A stretch of 31,840 nucleotides of DNA from Streptomyces sp. NBS 14/10. GTDB taxonomy: Bacteria > Actinomycetota > Actinomycetes > Streptomycetales > Streptomycetaceae. Location: the NCBI RefSeq assembly GCF_002224125.1, contig NZ_NCSM01000048.1, forward strand, positions 1 to 31,840. The letters run 5' to 3'. The notes under the pieces were generated by a model. That model made no database searches. It was not told the DNA's origin and was given only the letters and a program-made list of their open reading frames with translations. Each line of letters starts with the position of its first letter. Positions within the stretch are counted from its first letter, which is position 1. This document shows, piece after piece, positions 1 to 7,365 of the stretch. Position numbers and translations under genes: made by a program.

Positions 1-39
1 GCGTGACCAGCACGGACGCAGTCCTTGGCACCTACAAGG

Positions 40-1062
40 TCAGCGCTGCAGGGTAAGGACACCCGGCCGCCAGGGCAGTTGGTCGTAGGGACCGCCCGCG
101 GAGGGGGACTTGCCCTGGTAGAGGAACTGCAGGTTGCAGGGGTCGATGGTCATGGTCTGGTCGGAGTTGTTGCGGACCAGGTCACCGTGGCTGATGTCGT
201 TGGTCCAGGTGGCACCGCTGTTGGCCTTGCCCGCGAAGGGGTTGCTTTCGCTGCCGGCCTGCGGGGTCCACGAACCGCTCAGGCTGGAGGCCGTGAACGA
301 GCGGAAGTAGCGCCCATTCGCACCCATCGCCTCAACGATCATGAGGTACTGGTTCTGGTCCTGAAGCTTGTAGACCTGCACCCCCTCGAACAGGTTGTTC
401 GTCGAGTCGCTCATGATCGTCGTGTACGACGAGCCGAAGTTGCCCGGGAAGTTCCCGATCGGCATGCTCGCTCGGTAGATCTTGCCGTTGTCACCAGCGA
501 AGAACAGGTACATGTTCTGGCCGTCACCGATCAGGGTCTGGTCGATCGGGCCGGTGCCGGAGCCGGAGATGCTACCGGTGAACAACGGCTGCGGCGAGGA
601 CCAGCCGTTGGGGTTGGTGGGGTCGCTCGACGTCCGGTAGATGAAGGGCCACGCACCCCACTGGTACGCCAGCACCCAGATGTTCTTGGGCGCGAAATAG
701 AACAGCGTGGGCGCCACCGCGGCCTGGCTCATCCCGGTCTGGCCGGCCGACCCCATGTCCGACCAGTTCGTGAAGGGATTGAACCTCATCGAGCCGTAAG
801 ACGATCCCGACACGTTCGACGCGTAGACCAGGTGCTTGCCGTTGTACACCACGTTGGTGAAGTCCTTCAGCGAGACCCACCCGTTCGCTGGCTGCGCCAA
901 CACGCCCGTCGACGTCCACCGGTACGTCGACGGAAGAGAACAGGCGCTGGTGGCCGCCTGAGCCGGGTTGGCGACGAGCGTCGCCGCTAACGAGGCCAGG
1001 GCCGCAACCGCGGCTGCGAGCACCGCAGGCAGACGTTTGCGGCTGAAATTTCCTCTGCGCAT
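40..1062 (-). CDS. Secreted GH62 alpha-L-arabinofuranosidase
   Basis: This 340-residue secreted enzyme should remove arabinofuranosyl side chains from arabinoxylan outside the cell. The ATG at 1062 is preferred to upstream in-frame starts because it has an AGAGG ribosome binding site and opens a clear Sec signal peptide ([10 protein letters not shown], a hydrophobic alanine-rich core, cleavage after NPAQA near residue 36). The remaining ~300 residues match a single GH62 catalytic domain, a five-bladed propeller. Expected catalytic positions are visible: Asp67 in SLKDFTNV, Asp174 in [10 protein letters not shown] and Glu226 in LFEGVQVY. The C-terminus ([13 protein letters not shown]) is the usual end of the GH62 domain, and no binding module is attached. 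It looks intact. Its upstream neighbour on the same strand is a decayed GH43 xylosidase, so it probably belonged to an arabinoxylan cluster. Family assignment is from recognised motifs; activity is inferred. Confidence 0.93.
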   Translation of the reverse strand: MRRGNFSRKRLPAVLAAAVAALASLAATLVANPAQAATSACSLPSTYRWTSTGVLAQPANGWVSLKDFTNVVYNGKHLVYASNVSGSSYGSMRFNPFTNWSDMGSAGQTGMSQAAVAPTLFYFAPKNIWVLAYQWGAWPFIYRTSSDPTNPNGWSSPQPLFTGSISGSGTGPIDQTLIGDGQNMYLFFAGDNGKIYRASMPIGNFPGNFGSSYTTIMSDSTNNLFEGVQVYKLQDQNQYLMIVEAMGANGRYFRSFTASSLSGSWTPQAGSESNPFAGKANSGATWTNDISHGDLVRNNSDQTMTIDPCNLQFLYQGKSPSAGGPYDQLPWRPGVLTLQR

Positions 1063-1464
1063 GAGGACCTCTTGATTTTTGAGTAAGCGGTTCCGGTTGG
1101 CCCTGTCAGAGGCTGTCCGGACTGTCGATGTGGTTGCGGTTCGTAGCGGTCCGTGGTCACCGGACCGCCCCCTTGCGGCTTCCCGGTCCTGCAGGACCTT
1201 CTGACACACCGGTGGCGCCCTGTGCCTTCGGGCCGCCGCGAAACGCACCGGCCCGTGTCGGATGCCGATCGTCGCGGTGCAAGCCCGCCGCGCGGTGCCC
1301 CTCACGTACTCCGCGAGTCGTTCGAGGTTTGATCGAGACCGGGGCCCGCGCGGGACCGCGTGAATTGCATCGTTCATGACATTCCTTGAGTGAGACGGAG
1401 CTGAGGAGCAGAACGGCTCAACGGCATACCGTGCCCCACCTGAAGAGGGCATCGAGCGTCACCG
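1063..1464 (-). promoter_or_regulatory. Leader/promoter region of GH62, no gene seen
   Basis: About 400 bases upstream of the GH62 gene hold no protein I recognise; the open frames running through here are in-frame extensions or shadows. The clearest structure is a perfect 8-bp inverted repeat with a 7-nt spacer (GCGGTCCG at 1146-1153, CGGACCGC at 1161-1168), which could be an operator or a leader hairpin. None of the TCGAAGCGCTTCGA sites found elsewhere in the window occurs here, so GH62 may be under different control. Confidence 0.4.
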
Positions 1465-1935
1465 AGCCGGGTACCGAGACTCGGCGACGGCCGGGAGGGC
1501 GAACCGGTAGCCCGTGAAGAACCGCCAGTCTTGCCCGTGAAGAAGTCGGGTCCGAGGCGGGTGAACGTGATGCCGTCGATGCTGCGGGAGAAGGTCCCGG
1601 CGTGCCGCGCCGGGGCGGATGTCCGCGCTGTCGCGCAGCCAGATGCGGCTGCCCGGAACGGTCCGCGGTCGCGAGTTCGTGGCCGGTGCCGGTGGTGTTC
1701 CAGGTGCTGTCCATGGTCAACCCGCCGACCATCACCACCGGCATGGCTCCCCCTCGCCCTTGACACCGATCCACGCGGAGGAGTCAGGCAGCGGCGCGAG
1801 TCCGGCCCGGTCACCGTCCCGCATCGCGGAGTGGTCGAGCTGGACCGCGGCGGTGGCGGTGAGGCCCTGGACGCGGCCGGTGGCGGCCCCCAGCGCACGA
1901 CGACAGGAGAGCTGATGAAGCCATGACATCTGCAT
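1465..1935 (-). pseudogene. Decayed C-terminal part of a GH43 beta-xylosidase/arabinofuranosidase
   Basis: Read on the minus strand in at least three frames, this stretch gives pieces of the beta-sandwich domain that follows the GH43 propeller in xylosidases. The pieces come in the right order: AVQLDHSAMRDGDRAGLA and DSSAWIGVKGEG (about 1770-1890), then MVGGLTMDSTWNTT (about 1700-1750), then SIDGITFTRLGPDFFTG and DWRFFTGYRFALP (about 1480-1600). At least two frameshifts separate the blocks. No start codon and no catalytic propeller remain, so this is the tail of a lost gene. It lies directly upstream of GH62 in the same orientation, consistent with a former xylan/arabinoxylan operon. The family is assigned from recalled motif similarity only. 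Confidence 0.75.
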
Positions 1936-2344
1936 GAGCGGCATGCTCCTTGCGGCTCGGCCGTTTCGGTGGGCGTGACGGAGGTGCCCTGCTGTACGGG
2001 TGGAGCAGCTCTACATGTTCGCGATTTCGAACAAGGGTCGACGTATCGAGCACTCTGGATGGTAGGAGACCGGTGAGCGGCGTCAATACCTCTCGCAAGA
2101 TTCGCGAGCAACGCCGAAATATTTCGCAGGACTTTATGGATGAACGCCGCAGGTCAAGCCGATCGAATGGCCGGGCTGGGCGGATGGACAGCCCTTTGGT
2201 GCCGGAGCGAAGCCGGCCTTGTAGATGGTGTTGACATGGCCGGTCGCCTCTCCAGTCCCGCACTGCGCGGGTCGTTGATTCGTTTGGTGTGATCGGTGCG
2301 GGGGTGTGCGGGTGCCGATACATCGTCCGTGCAAGTCATGCCGC
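1936..2344. other. Gene-free stretch with an operator-like palindrome
   Basis: No convincing gene is present. The stretch contains the perfect palindrome CGAAATATTTCG (2115-2126) and an imperfect dyad GTTCG-CGATTT-CGAAC near 2018-2033. It is unusually AT-rich locally for this window, as expected for a promoter, and lies upstream (minus-strand sense) of the GH43 remnant. Confidence 0.4.
2115..2126. promoter_or_regulatory. Palindrome CGAAATATTTCG, candidate xylan-type operator
   Basis: A perfect 12-bp palindrome lies about 180 bases upstream of the GH43 remnant on its coding side. It resembles the GAAA-n-TTTC boxes reported upstream of streptomycete xylanase genes. Seen: the palindrome and its position. 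Inferred: that it served as the operator of the lost xylosidase gene. Confidence 0.4.
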
Positions 2345-2480
2345 TGCTGGTACTCGACCGCTGGCCCGCAGCAGCCCCCGCTTGTTGCACTGCGCGAGGA
2401 TGGCGTCCAAGATTTGCTGTTCCGGGCGATCAGCCGGTCGAGGAACTCGCTGTCAACCGAGAAGTCGAAGCCACGTTTTA
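2345..2480 (-). pseudogene. IS1182-type transposase scrap
   Basis: On the minus strand two frames together give GFDFSVDSEFLDRLIARN followed by EQQILDAILAQCNKRGLLRA, an N-terminal block typical of IS1182-family DDE transposases (phenylalanine-rich motif, then LDAILAQC and GLL). A frameshift lies between the two pieces and everything downstream is lost. Only about 45 residues survive, so the family call is tentative. Confidence 0.55.
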
Positions 2481-2563
2481 TTACTTGGGGACCAAAGTGG
2501 GACAGCCTTCTCGCGTAGTCGGTGGTTCACGCGTCACGATGATCGACCGCGCTGCTGCGACTG

Positions 2564-2595
2564 TGCCCTTGCCGGAAACCTCATCCATGTAGGTC
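2564..2595 (+). mobile_element. Solo IS terminal repeat (left-end orientation)
   Basis: These 32 bases are the reverse complement, with 3 mismatches, of 6243-6274, which directly follows the stop codon of the integrase-core transposase fragment ending at 6244. Both resemble the 30-bp terminal repeats of the intact IS at 10918-12125 (shared GTGCC..T..GGAAA core). I read it as an orphan IS end left by deletion or recombination. Confidence 0.6.
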
Positions 2596-2597
2596 GT

Positions 2598-2627
2598 GTC
2601 GGCGTATGTCGGGTCGGCGTATGTCGG
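2598..2627 (+). repeat. Two tandem copies of a 15-bp unit
   Basis: GTCGGCGTATGTCGG occurs twice with no gap (2598-2612 and 2613-2627). The pair sits between the solo IS end and the left end of the ISL3 remnant, so it marks an insertion junction or replication slippage there. Confidence 0.9.
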
Positions 2628-3540
2628 GTCTTCGAACTTGATCGGTGTGTGTCGTCCTGAGCGGCTGACTGGCTGTCACGTTGGGTGAGGGGAAGGGGTG
2701 GCCCGGCAGCGGCAGGCGGCTGGGAGGCGGATGCGGGATGCCGGATCCACGGTCGTGCAGGTCGGCCGGGACCTGGTCCTGTCGTGGCCGACGGTGATGG
2801 ACGCCTTCCGGCAGGTCGGGCAGGAGGTGATGACCGCCCCTCCCGGGCCGGTGACGGTGCTGGGGGTCGATGAGACTCGCCGAGGTCGCATGCAGTGGCG
2901 CCAGGATCCGGGCACCGGCCGGTGGGAGCCGACGGCGGACCGCTGCGACTGCCCCACGCCACCGTGACAGCCGACCACTTCCACGTCGTCCAGCCGGCGA
3001 ACAAGATGCTCAGCCTGCTGCGCCGCCGCACCACCGCCACCCTGCGCGGCCGGCGCGGACGGGCCGCCGGCCCGGAATGGAAGGCCCGGCGCCGCCTGCT
3101 GCGCAACCGCGAAGACCTCACCGACACCCAGTTCAGCACGATATGGAGCCAGCTCATCGGCACCGGCGACATCGGCATGACGCTGCTGACCGCGTGGATC
3201 GCCAAGGAGAAGCTGCGTGACCTGCTCGCACGCGCCCGCACCACCGACCGGCACCCAACGGGCCACCTGCGCTGGATGTTCCTCACCTGGTGCGCCGACT
3301 GCGACATTCCCCGAAGTCCGTACCCTCGCGCGCACCATCGACCGATGGTGGCCCGAGATCCAAGCGTTCGTTGCCACCGGCCACGGCAACGCCAAGAGCA
3401 AAGGCATCAACCGCATGATCAAGCTCGCCGCGCGAGCCGCCCACGGCTTCCGCAACCCCACCAACCAACGCCTACGCATACGCTGCGTCACCATCCGCCG
3501 GGCCCGAGGCCACCTCCACCCCGCCTGAATTCGAAGACTC
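2626..3540 (+). mobile_element. Remnant ISL3-family insertion sequence
   Basis: A broken ISL3 transposase is flanked by short related ends: GGGTCTTCGAACTTG at 2626-2640 and, inverted, GAGTCTTCGAATTC (reverse complement of 3527-3540). The interval is about 915 bp, shorter than complete ISL3 elements (roughly 1.3-1.5 kb), so the 5' part including the zinc-binding/HTH region is deleted. Confidence 0.6.
2698..3528 (+). pseudogene. ISL3-family transposase, N-truncated and frameshifted
   Basis: Three consecutive frames make up one ISL3-type DDE transposase. First comes TVMDAFRQVGQEVM..VTVLGVDETRRG with the first catalytic Asp (2790-2890). Next, after a shift near 2960, comes VTADHFHVVQPANKML with the second Asp, followed by WKARRRLLRNREDL (2965-3300). 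Last, after a shift near 3300, comes EVRTLARTIDRWWPEIQAF..GNAKSKGINRMIKL with a GFRNPTNQRLRIRC tail. In that last block the family's usual Glu position in the SEGINR-like motif reads SKGINR, so the catalytic Glu also seems lost. The protein cannot be functional. Confidence 0.85.
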
Positions 3541-3545
3541 CGCAA

Positions 3546-3588
3546 ACCTTGCCGCCGGAATTTGTCGTTCGAGGCCCGGCGGCAAGGT
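3546..3588 (-). terminator. Hairpin terminator after GH12-1
   Basis: Perfect 13-bp arms (ACCTTGCCGCCGG at 3546-3558 and its complement at 3576-3588) with a 17-nt loop lie about 75 bases past the stop codon of the GH12 gene on the minus strand. There is no U-tract, which is common for streptomycete terminators. Confidence 0.6.
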
Positions 3589-3662
3589 ATGCGTTTGGGA
3601 ATCGCGCCGGCATTCGTCTCTATGTGCGGACGGAGTGCACCGTCGTGTCGCGCGTATTGCGG

Positions 3663-4430
3663 CTAGATGCTTGATCCGCCGCCGGAGGTGTTGTTCCACC
3701 AGGCGCTGTAGGCGTTCAGCGAGTACCGCTTCTGCACGCCGCTGGTCGAGGTGATCTCGATGCCGAACTGCATCGTGTCGAAGGTGGTGTTGCGCAGGAG
3801 GTTCTGCGACGCAGCCCATCGCCAGACCGCCGAGGCGTCGATGGTGCCGGTGTTGGTCTGCTGGGCGGGGATGAGCTGCAGGACGTTCCAGCCGGGATCG
3901 GCCTGCCAGACCGACGCGTACTGGACGCCGCCGATGGTCACGTTGGACGCGATCTGCCTTCCCCAGCCGCCTGCCGTTCCCCCGGACCAGCTGGTGAAGA
4001 CCATGATCTCGTCCTGGTTGCCGGTCGACCAGAGGTCGCTCGTCCAGTTCCAGTGGTCACTGCCGGCGACGGGAGCCGACGACGTGTTGTACCAGAAGCC
4101 CGCCGAGTTCAACTGCGACAGCGGCGTCTGGGGCCGGACCGAGGTGTTCGGGTAGGACTTGATCCCGCCGCCGGAGTGGTTGGCATCGACGTACCAGGAC
4201 TTGATGCTGTTGACGGTCTGGCACTGCGTGCCGTGGTTTTCGCCCCAGACGTTGTTGTAGATCGTCCAGGTGCCCTGGGTGTACTGACCCCACCGGTCGC
4301 AGGTGGAGCTTACCTGGGCCTGCGCCGGAGACGCGAAGCTCAGGAACGCGGCGATCACGGCGACGATCAGGGCCAGCCGACCGAACCCGGCCGACTTGCT
4401 GCTGACGGATTTACGGGCTTGCCATCTCAT
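3663..4430 (-). CDS. Secreted GH12 endo-beta-1,4-glucanase (GH12-1)
   Basis: A 255-residue secreted enzyme predicted to cleave internal beta-1,4-glucan bonds (cellulose, possibly xyloglucan). The start is the ATG at 4430, 5 nt after GGAGGG; a TTG 12 bases upstream lies at the edge of that ribosome binding site and is rejected. Residues 1-38 form a long Sec signal (basic start, LALIVAVIAAFLSF core, SPAQA cleavage). The rest is a single GH12 jelly-roll domain with both catalytic glutamates: Glu141 in QDEIMVFTSW (nucleophile) and Glu225 in FGIEITSTSG (acid/base). Aromatics lining the cleft (WGQY, NNVWG, WYNTS) are present. The short Ser/Gly-rich end may be the stump of a linker, as many homologues carry a CBM2 after it. 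Two LacI-type palindromes lie 400-510 bases upstream, with nothing convincing coded in between. Confidence 0.92.
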   Translation of the reverse strand: MRWQARKSVSSKSAGFGRLALIVAVIAAFLSFASPAQAQVSSTCDRWGQYTQGTWTIYNNVWGENHGTQCQTVNSIKSWYVDANHSGGGIKSYPNTSVRPQTPLSQLNSAGFWYNTSSAPVAGSDHWNWTSDLWSTGNQDEIMVFTSWSGGTAGGWGRQIASNVTIGGVQYASVWQADPGWNVLQLIPAQQTNTGTIDASAVWRWAASQNLLRNTTFDTMQFGIEITSTSGVQKRYSLNAYSAWWNNTSGGGSSI

Positions 4431-4823
4431 GTGTCCCTCCAAGGACGGCGATGGGTTGTTCCGGCCCCCCGGTCTGGTGGCGGACTCTGGCGCCGCGAGG
4501 TGTCGCTCGCCGGCGAGTCCGGGCTCGGGACGGCGCGACCCAGCCCCGTCCGAGGTGTTTGCGCAGTTGGCCGGCTGATCGGCTTGATGGCCGGCCTTGG
4601 GCGAAGTGGTTCCTCCACTGCTCGCAGTTGGAGTCCCCGCCGAAAGCGAGGCGGCCGAGACGGTCGATCAGCTGACGTATTGACACCTTCGCTCCGTTCG
4701 CATGCGGTGCTGCTCGCGATGGTGGGTGGCTCGTGTCGTCGAGGTGGCGCGCTCAAGAACTGCGGGAACGGTGCTCGGTCCCCTGACTTTCAAGCACCGG
4801 GCTTGCCAGACGCAGGTGCCAGG

Positions 4824-4839
4824 TGTCGAAGCGCTTGCG
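4824..4839. promoter_or_regulatory. Imperfect LacI-type operator
   Basis: TGTCGAAGCGCTTGCG: the left half and the AAGCGCTT centre match the perfect site 100 bp away (4926-4939); the right half is degenerate. Confidence 0.45.
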
Positions 4840-4925
4840 TCTGCGTGGACAGTAATGACGGGGCCCCTGAACAGCAAGGCTCTGCACAGGAAGACACATT
4901 TCCTTCACGTGCGGACGTCACCCTG

Positions 4926-4939
4926 TCGAAGCGCTTCGA
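4926..4939. promoter_or_regulatory. LacI-type operator TCGAAGCGCTTCGA
   Basis: A perfect 14-bp palindrome with a central CpG, the usual form of LacI/GalR-family operators. The same 14-mer recurs at 24984, 27861 and 27959, each time near a sugar-use gene. Confidence 0.65.
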
Positions 4940-4979
4940 GCGCATCGGCCGCGCCCGCCACCTGGCCTTCACGGAACCG

Positions 4980-5230
4980 CTACCGGCCCTGGTGGATGTG
5001 GCGGAAGGTGCCGGGGCAGGTGCCGATGTAACGAGTGAAGAACTTCCCGAAGTTGGTGGGGTCGGGAAAGCTCAGACGGCGGGCGATGGTCGCCGCCGGC
5101 TCATCCGTGTGCGCCGGCAACCGCTGCACCTCCAACGCGACACGGGCATCGATCACATGCTTCACCGGCTGTCCGGTGGCAGCCATGCACGCAGGGGCCA
5201 GGGTCTTGACCGTGTAACCCAGACAGTGCG
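4980..5230 (-). pseudogene. AraC-family regulator, C-terminal DNA-binding remnant
   Basis: On the minus strand about 80 residues match the second half of an AraC/XylS DNA-binding domain: LGYTVKTLAPACMAATGQ, HVIDARVALEVQRL, then the second helix-turn-helix PAATIARRLSFPDPTNFGKF and FFTRYIGTCPGTFRHIHQG, ending at a stop codon at 4980. The sensor domain and first helix are missing; sequence upstream of about 5230 (minus-strand sense) does not fit the family. It is too short to bind DNA alone, so I treat it as the tail of a deleted regulator gene. Confidence 0.75.
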
Positions 5231-5274
5231 CGTGCCACCGGTCGTCCCCGGCCGCACATACCGCTGCACCTGTG

Positions 5275-5405
5275 CAGATCACCATCATCGGCGCCCGGAA
5301 CATGGCGCGGGGCATCGCCACACGGGCCCCGGTGGGCAGCACACAGTGACCGTCACCGCCAAGGATCCCGCCAAAGCCGCGCGACTCGCCGGCGAGCTGG
5401 GCACG
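5275..5405 (+). pseudogene. Rossmann-fold NADP(H)-binding protein fragment
   Basis: Two frames give the start of a nucleotide-binding domain like that of F420-dependent NADP reductase-type proteins: ITIIGARNMARGIATRA, then after a shift HTVTVTAKDPAKAARLAGEL. This corresponds to beta1-GxGxxG-alpha-beta2, with the first Gly-X-Gly altered to GAR. Only about 44 residues survive. It overlaps the boundary with the AraC remnant on the other strand. Confidence 0.6.
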
Positions 5406-5438
5406 CACGCCAGGAACCCGCCCACCAACACCGCCATC

Positions 5439-5458
5439 GGATACGGATACGGATACGG
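5439..5458 (+). repeat. Short tandem repeat of GGATAC
   Basis: Three full copies of GGATAC plus GG lie between the reductase fragment and the CBM13 fragment; probably slippage at a junction. Confidence 0.85.
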
Positions 5459-5524
5459 CATGACCCTGAGTCGTGTCCCGGCCTCGCCCATCTACGGCGG
5501 CGGCCCGGCCGCGGGCTCGGCCTC

Positions 5525-5668
5525 GGAGGTCCGGACCTGCAACGGCGCCAACAGCGGTTCGCCCGCGCCTCCAACAGCGAACTCCAGGTCTACACAGACT
5601 TGCTCACCATGTGCCTCGACTCCAACGGCGCGACGAGTCCGGGCTCCGCTGTGGTGATCGAGAACTGC
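5525..5668 (+). pseudogene. CBM13 / ricin-B-type lectin domain fragment
   Basis: In two frames the sequence reads VRTCNGAN, QRFARASNSELQVYT, LLTMCLDSNGATSPGSAV and VIENC. This is the pattern of one beta-trefoil subdomain of CBM13 (cysteine pair, CLD, G..V.. C-x-G). Such domains are common at the C-terminus of streptomycete xylanases and arabinofuranosidases. The piece is fused in frame to the transposase fragment that follows, so a recombination event joined an enzyme tail to an IS. Confidence 0.65.
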
Positions 5669-5754
5669 ACCGTCGCATCGGTATCGTTGTCCAAGCCCGT
5701 CGGGATCGTCAATCGCCGGGGGCAACGGGTGCAGCGGCCTGGCGTTCGCGATGC

Positions 5755-6244
5755 CTTGGTGTGTCGCCGGATCCGGATCCTGGGCGCCACCGCGCATCCG
5801 ATCGCATCCTGGGTAGCACAAGCGGCGAAGAACCTGGTCATGGACCTCGAAGACCTCGGCTGCCGGGCACGGTTCATGATCCGGGACCGGGACGGGAAGT
5901 TCCCCGCCCTCTTCGATGCCGTCCTCAAGGACGCAGGGATCGAAGTCGTCCTCAGCGGCATCCAGACGCCCAGGATGAACTCGATCACGGAAAGGTGGAT
6001 ACAGACCTGTCGCCGCGAACTCCTGGACCGGACGTTGATCTGGAACCAGCGACACCTCCTCCACACCCTGCGCGAGTTCGAGCAGTTCTACAACGGACAC
6101 CGACCACACCAAGGCATCGCCAACGCCAGACCGCTACACCCCTTGCCCCCACCGATCGACGACCCGGACACATTAGCCAGCCTCACCATACGTCGACACG
6201 ATCGCCTCGGCGGCATCCTCCACGAATACCGACATGCAGCGTGA
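5755..6244 (+). pseudogene. Integrase-core (rve) transposase, C-terminal half
   Basis: About 160 residues match the C-terminal half of the transposase of the intact IS at 10918-12125: ILGATAHPIASWVAQAAKNL, the second catalytic Asp in FMIRDRDGKF, TPRMNSITERWI with the catalytic Glu, YNGHRPHQ, and the family end GILHEYRHAA. The first catalytic Asp and the N-terminal HTH are missing. The stop codon is followed at once by a terminal repeat (6243-6274), as in the intact copy, so the right end of the IS is preserved and the left lost. Confidence 0.85.
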
Positions 6245-6274
6245 CCTGCATGAATGAGATTTCCGGCAAGGGCA
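6243..6274 (+). mobile_element. Right terminal repeat of the truncated IS
   Basis: The 32 bases starting at the transposase stop codon match, inverted and with 3 mismatches, the orphan IS end at 2564-2595. They also resemble the right end of the complete IS at 12096-12125 in position and core sequence. Confidence 0.65.
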
Positions 6275-6289
6275 ACCGCGCCGCTGGCC

Positions 6290-6699
6290 TTCGGCCGTCT
6301 ACCCGGTGGCCCTGCTGTGCCGTGTCCTGGGCGTGGTCCGCTCCTCGTTCTATGCATGGCTGGAGGCGGAGGAAGCCAGGCAGGCGAAGACACGGTTGGA
6401 TGACGCGCTCGCCCATGAGATCAGTGATCCACCTGGCCTCGAAGGGTGCCTACGGTGTTCCGCGCGTGCACGCCGAGCTGCGGCGGCTGGGCCGGACGGT
6501 CAATCGCAAGCAGGTCGAGCGGGTCATGCGCGAACGCGGCATCGTCGGCGTCACACGCAGAAGACGCCGTTCGCTGACCCGTCCCGACAAACAGGCACGG
6601 CCAGCACCGGATCTGATCGGCCGTGACTTCACCGCTGCCCGGCCCGGCACCCGGCTCGTCGGCGACATCACGTACCTGCCCACGCACGAGGGCTGGTAG
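6290..6699 (+). pseudogene. IS3-type OrfB transposase fragment (plus strand)
   Basis: The N-terminal part of an IS3-family OrfB: VALLCRVLGVVRSSFYAWLE and DDALAHEI (6306-6425), then after a frameshift near 6420 VIHLASKGAYGVPRVHAEL, VNRKQVERVMRERGI, SLTRPDKQARPAPDLIGRDF and RLVGDITYLPTHEGW. It contains the HTH_21-like domain and the first catalytic Asp (VGDITYL) and ends just after it at a TAG, exactly where the opposing fragment begins. Confidence 0.85.
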
Positions 6700-6950
6700 G
6701 TGACGTCGCCGACCAGTTTGGTTCCGGGCGCATCGGCGTGAAAGTCGCGGCCGATCAGGTCCGGGGCCGGCTTCGCCTTCTTGTCCGGCCGGGTCAGTGA
6801 GCGGTGCTTGCGGCGGGTGACGCCGCGGATGTCGCACTCGCGCATCACGCGGGCTATGCGCTTGCGGTTCACCCGCCGCCCGAGGCGGCGCAGCTCGGCG
6901 TGGATGCGCGGGACACCGTAGGTACGGCGGGAGGCGAGGTGCAGCACGGT
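6421..6950. repeat. Large inverted repeat formed by two IS3 OrfB halves
   Basis: The two OrfB fragments are homologous and face each other about a centre near 6685/6686. For example 6661-6676 pairs with 6695-6710 with two mismatches. The arms run about 265 bp to each side but have diverged (protein similarity high, identity lower), so they are related IS copies and not a fresh duplication. Confidence 0.75.
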
Positions 6951-7003
6951 GATCTCGTGCGCGAGTGCGTCGTCGGCGGCCTGGCGCCTGCGGCGGGCGG
7001 CTT
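6700..7003 (-). pseudogene. IS3-type OrfB transposase fragment (minus strand)
   Basis: Minus-strand coding gives RRQAADDALAHEI, LHLASRRTYGVPRIHAEL, VNRKRIARVMRECDIRGV, SLTRPDKKAKPAPDLIGRDF and TKLVGDVTYQP. It is the same segment of IS3 OrfB as the neighbouring plus-strand fragment, and truncated at the same residue after the first catalytic Asp. The sequence differs by many substitutions (for example CDIRGV against RGIVGV), so it is a different element of the same family. Confidence 0.82.
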
Positions 7004-7009
7004 CGCCCT

Positions 7010-7176
7010 CGCGCCAGCACCGACACGAGCTCCTCACGCCCCACCCGGACCCGCTCGACCCGCTCCCGCGCGGCATGCACCTCCGCCTGAGCCTGCTCCA
7101 GGACCTCCGTCCAGGACTCCAGATCCTGCCTCGCCCGCACCTCACGCTGTTCCATCAGCCCCAGCACCGACGGCAT
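7010..7176 (-). pseudogene. Coiled-coil protein start joined to the IS3 fragment
   Basis: An ATG at 7176 with a strong AGGAGG site 6-11 nt upstream opens about 55 residues, MPSVLGLMEQREVRARQDLE and onward, rich in Glu/Arg/Gln with a heptad-like pattern (VLEQAQAEVHAARERVERV), so a coiled coil is likely. The frame is then broken and runs into the OrfB fragment. I recall similar small proteins next to actinobacterial transposases, but the function is unknown. Confidence 0.5.
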
Positions 7177-7287
7177 CGCGACCTCCTCGATCAACAACAA
7201 GCCGCCCGCTGCCTCCTCTACCCCCTCGCGATCACGCCCCACACACGAAGAAGCCCCTGCTCATCGAACAGAGACTCCCTTTGCCGC

Positions 7288-7333
7288 AACGCACTCATAC
7301 ACGGACGGCGGGCCGTCCGTGTATGAGTGCGTT
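7288..7333. terminator. Perfect 22-bp-arm hairpin
   Basis: Arms 7288-7309 and 7312-7333 are exact complements around a 2-nt centre, forming a 46-bp near-perfect palindrome, 32 bases past the stop codon of the peptidase fragment (minus strand). It has no U-tract. Probably a strong bidirectional terminator of the original peptidase gene; an IS end is the alternative. Confidence 0.6.
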
Positions 7334-7365
7334 CAGCGAACCTGTCGGTGATCCACCGGATCAGG

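Larger units (their letters stand above)
4431..4979 (-). promoter_or_regulatory. Upstream region of GH12-1 with two operator-like sites
   Basis: About 550 bases without a recognisable gene. It carries the two AAGCGCTT-centred sites listed separately. Upstream leaders this long are unusual, and a deleted gene between the operators and GH12-1 is possible. Confidence 0.4.

Noticed and set aside
5439..5458. GGATAC triplet repeat considered as a CRISPR-like or iteron element
   Set aside because: Only three short units without spacers; simple slippage is enough to explain it.
4053..5657. 534-codon plus-strand frame crossing the GH12-1 start, the operator region and the CBM13 scrap
   Set aside because: It mixes shadow sequence of GH12 and the AraC tail with the out-of-frame CBM13 and reductase pieces; not one gene.
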